This document shows, piece after piece, positions 47,201 through 56,200 of a stretch of DNA of 64,000 bases (positions are counted from its first letter, which is position 1; each line of letters begins with the position of its first letter). The stretch is from Argyresthia goedartella (lineage: Eukaryota; Arthropoda; Insecta; Lepidoptera; Argyresthiidae), in NCBI GenBank assembly GCA_949825045.1, contig OX463815.1:19585231-19649230 (forward strand). The letters are read 5' to 3'. Below the pieces are notes generated by a model. The model did no database searches, had not been told where the DNA came from, and saw only the letters and a program-made list of their open reading frames with translations. A program made the translations under genes and the position numbers.

Positions 47201-50200
47201 ACATGCGGGAGATCGATAAGATGGCGCCCGCTAAATTGATTAATATTATCCATAACATGCACATCCATAGAGGACAACACATTACCTTCATTTTGCGGCT
47301 GGAAATAAAAAAACACTCATTTATTTAGTCAGTTATGTATATATTTTTGTAACACTACATATGTCATGTATCTTTATATAAATAAATAAATAAATAAATA
47401 TGTCTACATATATGTTTGTAATGCCTTATATAACTTGACCTATTTCTAATACCGTCTAACTTGGTAAAAAATAATAGTGCTATGGTGTACGTGTAATATT
47501 CCGTACTCACGTGATCGGTTTTCCTTTGGCTATTGAATTCAGCATGTGGGTATTCTTCGGTAACATTATCAGGCCGGCGAGCAACACAACAGCATTCACA
47601 ACATCAGTCTCAATTATGACCAGCATATCCCCAACGTCTGAAAAAATCGAAGAAGTAAAAGTACATATAGTATAGATAAGGCATCAATAAAAAATACCTA
47701 TATGTCCCATCCATAATACACCCTTCCTAAACCCAATGCAGAGGTAGACCACCGGAGCGCTCTGGGCAGACGAGATAAAACGACTACAAACAATGAATGA
47801 CTAAAGGTAGCCCAAGATTGAGAAAATTGGAAGTCATTGGAGGAGGCCTTCACACGCAGAGGGGTCCTAAATTAAATTAAAATGCAAATAAATTTAAATG
47901 AATTGAATTAATAAAGGTTTTTTGATTTATTTTATTTATAAACCCAATGCCACACGCACTTGCGGAAATTCCTTCCCAAAATAATTCCGCGGCAACGTCG
48001 ACAGAAGTGAGTTTTTTGTTGTTAGTTTACACCGATTACATCTGCATACATACTTCTCGCTTTAACGCATGCCGCTGTCCTGGCAGTTCTTTGACTCTTG
48101 CACGAAAAATCGCCAAGGGATCACGTTTATTTATACATGTATATATGAAATTTAAATCCCGCTATCAGTTATGCGTCCTTTTACAAAGCAGCGTAGCAGC
48201 GTCCATGTGTTCCCGTTGTGCCATCGATGTTCTAAATGTGAATACTCTAGACAATTAGGATGTAGATGGCTTAATGCTGAATCATTTGAGATTGCTCCGC
48301 CGCACATAAACATAAACATTTATACGCAGGCACATACGTTGCTTCTGATTCTTGAAATCTGATGGATCGGGTGTAAAAATTGGCGTTCCACAAGGTTCCA
48401 TATTAGGCCCTTTCTTATTCCTGGTATATATTAACGATCTGCCTTTCATGGTGGAGAAATTAACTGACATAGTGTTGTTTGCTGATGATACTTCAATGGT
48501 CTTCAAAATTGAAAGAAAAAAAGGAGATTTTGATGATGTTAATGGTGTATTGTCTTTAACCTTGAATTGGTTCACAGTTAATAATTTATTGTTAAACGCT
48601 GCTAAAACCAAGTGTATCAAATTCTCACTTCCAAATGTCAGGCAAGTTGAGACCAGTTTAGGGTTAGACAACAGCACGTTAGAATTAGTAAATGATGCGA
48701 AGTTTCTTGGAATAACCATTGATAGCAAATTACAGTGGGGACCCCACATAGATAAATTAGCTGGTAAATTAAGTTCTGCGGCTTACGCTGTTAGGAACAT
48801 CAGACAAAGCACGGATGTGGCTACATCTAGGCTAGTATATTTTAGTTACTTTTATAGTGTCATGTCCTATGGTATCTTGTTGTGGGGGAAAGCAGCGGAT
48901 ATTCAAACTATTTTTATTTTACAGAAAAGAGCTATTCGAGCAATTTATAATTTAAAACGAACAGACTCCTTAAGAGAGCTTTTTAAAGAAATTGACATAC
49001 TAACTGTAGCTAGTCAATTTATTTTCGAAAATATAATGAATGTACGCAAGAACCTTACAACATTTACCAAACTTAGCGATAGCTTCAATGTTAACCTAAG
49101 AAATAATCACAGACTGTGTGCGCCCCGATTTAGACTCGCGAAGGTTAGCAATTCTTTCAAGGGTCAGTGCATTCTCTACTAATATAAGATACCTCTGGAG
49201 ATTTTGAAATTGCCATTTGAGCAATTTAAAAAGCATGTTAAAGCGACTTTGTTGAAAAAGGGATATTACAATGTTCGAGATTACTTAAATGACAGGACTG
49301 TATGGGGTTAATCTAGTTCAACACAGACCTCGCTGTTAATAATTTTGTAATTATTTATTATTGCCTGCTTATTAAATAAAAAAAAAACATAATTGTATAA
49401 GTTAAGCACAACCTATTTTTAAAAGAGATCTAAAAATCAATCCGTGGGAGTTTCTACGCCCTTCTTCTCCCACAGTGGTCCAATGTAGAGAAGAGGCAAA
49501 AAATGACGTTTGCTAAGTATATGTAAATATCTACAGTAATAAAGTACTTTGACTTTGACTTTGACCCCACACGGCCACACTAGGATACCCTGTGTCGTGG
49601 GAACCAGAAACAGCGACATCACAAAGTTGTAATCCATGACCTGGGGATTATTTTTTCTTCCTCCCAGCCGAGATTTGAACCCGAATCGAGAAATCCCGAT
49701 TGGGAAGCACAGCCTCAACCACAACGCCACAGAGGTTGTCAAACCGAAACACACTATTGTTTTAAGTGCAGGGTTTTCAGGTACCTATGTTTTTATCGAG
49801 TTAATCGATATAGATCGTAAGGAGGTCATATGAACGTAATTACCCAGGTAAAGCCGGGGAATCTGACAGTGTCTTTAGAGACGCTGAGAGCTGGTGAAGA
49901 CTTGGTGGCAGGGAGGTAGGCTTTATCTGCTATTAAACAAGTTTTGAAATGGCGGTCGTGCACCTGTCTGGTGTAAGGTTGTCATAGTGCCGCTCTATAA
50001 AGTCAAAAGGTCTAAAAACTACCGCAGTATCAATGTCGTCGGCAAACTGTATGCAAAGAAGCCGGCAGGCTTTAAAAAGGGAATGCGATGTATTGGATTC
50101 TGGTAGCACAACGACAATGAAAGGACGACGATGGTCATCATTAAGTTACCATTTTCTGACTGTTTTGTTATCCGTTTCTCTTTGGTTGGTAACTTATTTA

Positions 50201-53200
50201 CATGACTAGCAATTAACTTAATTTCTATTATTAATTGCCTTAAGTTTTCAGTTTACAGATTGTGCAATACCTATATCCCACTGTAATATTGTAATTGTAT
50301 TGTAATTATTGTATATGTATATATTGTATATATATGTATATTGTGTATATTGTATTTCATAATATGTCGTTTCTTTCAATAGTTACCGTTTTATTTACGG
50401 TTAGGTTAAGCATTATTTCGAGGAAGAGACCGCATGGCGATTACATCGAGCACTCAGTGGAGGTCAGCGACGATGGCGGGCTTCAACTATATGAAAAAGA
50501 GAACTGAACTGATAACTCACATCGTTGAGTTATGATTTTTTGAAGATTGAATCATGATCAGGAATCTGTTTATTTGTTATCTATCACATCTGTGGTCAAT
50601 CATTGGTCTATATTGTTCTCTAGTTAAGTATAGTGCTGCCGAAATATTTATATTTTTTAATTCTAAGCGTAACTGAATTAAATATTTGTTATTTATCTTG
50701 TTTCAGGATGTAATAGACAGCAGTGTCACAGAATAATTGTATTTTTTTTTGTATAAACTAATGGAAATATCTGAGCATACATCGTTGTTTGAGTGCAGCT
50801 TCCATACAATGAAACTATTATCAGTAAAAAAGTCTTGCTGACATCCGAATTTTCATTTGTATGCTTACCTACTACTTACAAAAATCCTTAAGTGTGCTGC
50901 AAATGAACTGACTCCAGTTTTAACATACCTGGCAAATAAATCATTAGAAGAAGGAATTTTCCCTTATAAACTAAAGATATCAATAGTTAAACTCGTATTT
51001 AAAAAAGACGATAAGGAAAATATGAGTAAATACCGACCAATTACACTCGTACCTATCCTATCAAAAGTTTTTGAAAAGATTTTTTATAGTAGACTGTCAG
51101 GATTTGTATCAAAATACAAAATCATCAGGAAAGAACAAAACGGATTCCAAAAGGGCAAATCAACAACTTTGGCATGTTTCAAGATGGTAAAGATTCTAGC
51201 GGAAGGAGTTGACTCAAACATCCCAACCAGTATTTTTCGATATGACAAAAGCATTTGATTTTGTTCACCATGACATTGACTGTTAGCAAAATGTCAAAAA
51301 TACGGTATTCGTGGCCCAGCGTTCGATTTGATTGAATCATATCTAAAAGGACGAACACAACAGGTTGAAGTTACAAAATTGAATAAAGAATTTATAATGG
51401 AAGCTGCACGAACAAAACTAAGGGAAAACCGATTTGGCGTACCCCAGGGGAGCATCTTGGGACCGCTACTGTTTCTCATCGTCATTAACGATCTTCCAGA
51501 TATGATAGATCATCAGTGTACCTTATTTGCCGATGATATATCAATCTTAATTCAAAATAAAAAAAAAAAAAAAATTTTAACTCACATAAATAATACAATT
51601 AAAAACATGGTTCATTGGTTAGAGATAAATAATTTATGCGTAAATATTGACAAAACATCATATATGACATTTTATAACAGAATAAGGCCTGAAACTAATG
51701 TATCCATCAAATATGACAACACTGAAATTAAAGAATCCTCAGTTTTTTTTTTTAGTTATAACGCTCGATTCCCAACAGTCATGGAAGCCACATATAGCCA
51801 ATACAATAAAAAAAAACACAGCTTCGTATTTATGCTCTATAGCTAGTTAAGATTGCTGGACACGAATCTGCTATGCTGGCATACCATGGCTTTGTGGTAT
51901 CTGCTTTGCGTTATGGCATAGTTGTTTGGGGAAACTCCGTAGATATCGCCAAGCTGTTTTTAATTCAAAAGAAATGTATCCGAGCTATATGAGGAAAGAG
52001 CCCTATCAAATCATGTAGACCCCTTTTTACTAAATTAAATCTTTTAACACTAACAGGAATATATATTTATGAAGTTTGTATCTTTGTAAGACAAAATATG
52101 GTAATTTTTAGCAAGAAATCCAGTACATATATGTAACTTTATCTACACACATCATAAACCCTCTTTACTGCGTCTAAAAATAGCACGTTAAGACCAGTAT
52201 AATGTAAAACTATTTGGTAAAAACTCATTTATTATCTGAAAATTTGTACATTATGACCATAATGTACAAAAAATTGTCAAATTATGACATTAGAATTTCG
52301 AACGCCGACGCCCGCCTGCGTGCCGCCCCTAGTTTGTCTGTGAAGTTGGTACTACAAAACAAGCTTAACAACTGCAGAGCATTGATCAATGCCACAATGC
52401 CGGTCAAACATGCGGTTCCTAAACACATCAAAGAGAGCTTATGATATGTGTGAAGATAAACTAGTATATGTAACTGTACATAATCAGGCATTAAAACTCT
52501 CGAGTATTACGACCATAATGTGTAATTTTTCTACATATTATGACATTCAAATTTCGAACGCCGACGCCCGCCTGCGTGCCGCCCCTAGTTTGTCTGTGAA
52601 GTTGGTACTACAGAACAAGCTAATGAAACGCTAAGTTATTGGGATACCTGGTCTTAATAGTAGTTTATGTGACTGCTACATAATGGAGGGCATTAATACT
52701 CGAGAGTGGGCTTATGAAACGAGCCGAAGGCGAGTGTGTATGCCGTCTTTGGTTATCAATTTAGAATATGCCAATATCTCATTTGCTATCTGGCGGAAAT
52801 CTCATCTGTTTGACGCCTCTGGAATCGGTCATATCTCATCTGTTTGACGGCTCTGGAATCGGTCACATTTTTCAACATGATAAATTTATCTATCTCGCTT
52901 GCTTTCAAATCTTACACATTTTAATAATGAAAAAGAATACGAGATTCAGTGTTCTTGTTAACCTTTTTCCTACTAGGCGGAGCTCCGGATTGATTACTGA
53001 ATGTGGCGTGAACTCCCATTTAATGCTATTTCTTGATACAAGTATATTACCAATTCCGAATTTGCATAACATAGGCAAGTTTTTAAAGGTATTATTTCAT
53101 TCCGTGCACTGTTTTTTTTTTTCAGGATAAGCGGTCAAAGGAGTGGTCAAAGTTTGTGCAAAAGATTTATGTTTTGACTAAATCACCATTATCTCGTATT

Positions 53201-56200
53201 TTACATTAGTTATCGACAAAATAATACTTGGGTCGTCTTAAGTATCTTATAGCAATAGCTTAAAAATAAAGAAAATGTCAAAGAAAGGCATAGTAATGTC
53301 ATGACTCATGCCCTAACAATGTAAAAAATGGGGATATTCATGAAAAACTTTAAACCGTCAATATCTCGAATTACATGAAACTTTCACTGAGGTCAAGTTG
53401 GGCCTATTCGATGCGCCTTAGGCAGGTCTACCTTTGGTGTTGCTGTGGCGCGTGAGTTTTGGGACACCCTGTATATAATAATAATAAAATGGCAGTTTCG
53501 GGGATGATACCGGCAGGGTGTGGTAATGCTCAACTGAGTCATTATCGGCATCTCTTGATTTACCAGCCAAGTCTAGTTATAGATACAAAAAAGCCCAAGA
53601 TGAGGTTTTTGATGAATGGGAAGTGACAGCCTGGGACGAAATGAAAAAGTCTGACGAACGTGAAAAATAAGCACCTTTGAAAAAAGGAAGTGTCACGAGG
53701 ACGGAAAACCCATAATCGTGATCTTAGATAGTTGCTGGTGCAAACGCTCATACAAGACTAATGCCACATTATCCGGTGCTGCAGGCATTAGTGGGAGGCG
53801 TTTTGGTCAAGTTCTATGTATGTCTGTTAAAACAAATATTGCTGCATTTGTGCTAGAGCAGAAAAAAGGAAAGAGAAGAAGAAAAATCACGAGTGCTTTA
53901 AAAATTTAAGCGGGGCTTACACGTCCATGGAATCTACGATAACTGCTGAGAGATTTAAAAGGTCAGTAGATATGCATGGTCTTATTTATGGAAGATATAT
54001 CGCAGATGGCGATAGTAGCACTATGCAATTTTTTTGGACACATGGCCTATATCCTTCGATCACTGTTGAAAAGATAGGTTGTAGAAATCATATCTTAAGA
54101 AATTTCTGTAACAAAATGCAAATATTAAAAACAGATACTGCATATAAGTTGGCAAAAAGAAAATTGGTAACTACTGAAAAAAATGTGACACAATAGCACA
54201 CGCAAGTACATCTGTGATGCCATAGATTTCCACGGTGATCAAGGTAATAAATCTGACGGTACTTATAAAAAACTGAAGGATGTGACAATATCGCTTTGTC
54301 ATGCTTTTGGATCCCATGAAGTGTGATAAAAACATTTGCAGCGATCAAACAGCAAAAGATAACAAAGAGATGTTCAACAGTCAACTATGGCAACGTACTA
54401 TATAATTAGTGGGAAATGTTGCGTCGCAATCAAGAAGTCTTATTGAAAATGTGGACAGCAATGTCGTGGAAAAATTTAACGGTCTCAATTTAGTGGTTTC
54501 AAAATTTGCTGGCGGGATGAGAGTGAATTATGCTCTCAAGCGTTCTTACCAAGCCAGATGCGCGGGAGCAGTTGTATCATTCAACTCTGGCAAAATATCG
54601 ACAACGGTCGGTAAAAATATTCATCATCAAAGTCCGTTAGCTAAGATCAAGAAATATGAAGAAGTAGTAGAAAATAAAAGAGAATACAACCGGACATTAA
54701 AAAGAAAAGAAAAGAAAAATTGAAAGTTGGTAGCTAGAAACATAAACTTTGATTATGGGGAAAATATCAGTAAGCCTGACATGGATCATAGAACTTTTGA
54801 GCTGGCGAAATCAACATTTTTGAAAAACCTAGAAAAAACAGGGGAAGAACGCAATAATATAGATTATAGACCAAAGGACGATATTGTAAAGTGACAGTGG
54901 GGAATATAAAGACCAAAGGGATATTGCAAAGTGACATTTTGGAATGGCTAGAACTACGGCGAAATCTGTTAACTGCCTCAAACGTTGGCAGAGTAAAAGG
55001 AGTAAAACTAATAGTTGTGCTAACATAGTACAAAGCATGCTGTACAGGCCTAATATTGACCACTTGGCCTAAATAAACCATGGAAAGAAACATGAGAAAA
55101 TGGCCTTACAGGAATTATCTGGGCTAATAAATCATGAAATAAAAGGTTGTGGGCTTTTTATCGACGAAACCTACCCATTTCTTGGTGCAACGCCAGATAG
55201 CATCACAGAAGAAATGCTGATAAAAATTAACTGTGTCATAGCACCATTCAAAATAGGAATTGAAGCTGCAATTCAAGAGGGGAAAAATGCATATCTGGCG
55301 TTGTATTAAAAAAACGGGACAGGACGAAGTCAATGAAAAATGTGACTGGACAGGGTGACTTTTAATAACCCGACCACTTTTTAGGAAATACCCATTAACA
55401 TGAACAACTTTTGCTTATGAACTTATGACCCTAAGTGTTTTTTTTCGTAGGTAATCCATAAAAAATGCGATCAGCTGTTCTGATGAATTACTTAGATCAG
55501 TTTTAATTCAAACTTTACAAGCTCCGACTTCACAGCGCAGTTGTCAAATGAAGTCACCCTAATGGCCATTCAAAGGCACTTCAAACGTTTTTTGCGTTTC
55601 TCATTCGCCAAAATGCTTGGGGGGCGGGCCAATCAACATCTCAATGTCGTGGTGTGAGTATACTCTCACACACCGGTCGGAGCTCGTGCGACCCGCACGG
55701 GGCGTGGCGGCGCTTCAATGCTTCAATCGAATGAACGGCGGCGTACCAAGTACCAACCAATATCACAAAGACGTCTACGATATGGCAATCGTTCGTTGTC
55801 GATGAATCAATAATATCAGACTAGAATACAGGTCGCGCCAAGTTTCCTGTTGCTGTTTCGCCAAGAGCTGTACCTCTCTCTCTCTCACGCAACCCTCTAC
55901 GGTCAGTCACGTCACATAGAGAAGTGCTGATATAATTGAAGTTCATATGCGTAAAGAAGAAGAAGAAGAAGAAGTAGTAGTAGGATATACATAGGTACCT
56001 ACCTAAGAGAGAGACTAGTATGAACCTGATGGCCGCTTTAATGTGGCGACGAAAACGGTAAATAAGTAATAGCCGTCTGCTTTGAGCGTGCGCACCCGCA
56101 CCCCGGCTAGAGGAGGCGGCAAACTTGAAGCACACGGCTAGTAAGGACAGAGCAGTGCCCCACTCTCCCCGACATAATATAGGCAATATAGAGCAGTTCG

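Noticed and set aside
49816..49830. AAGGAGGTCATATG resembling a bacterial ribosome-binding site and start
   Set aside because: Chance match in a eukaryotic intron next to an RTE relic; no open frame follows.
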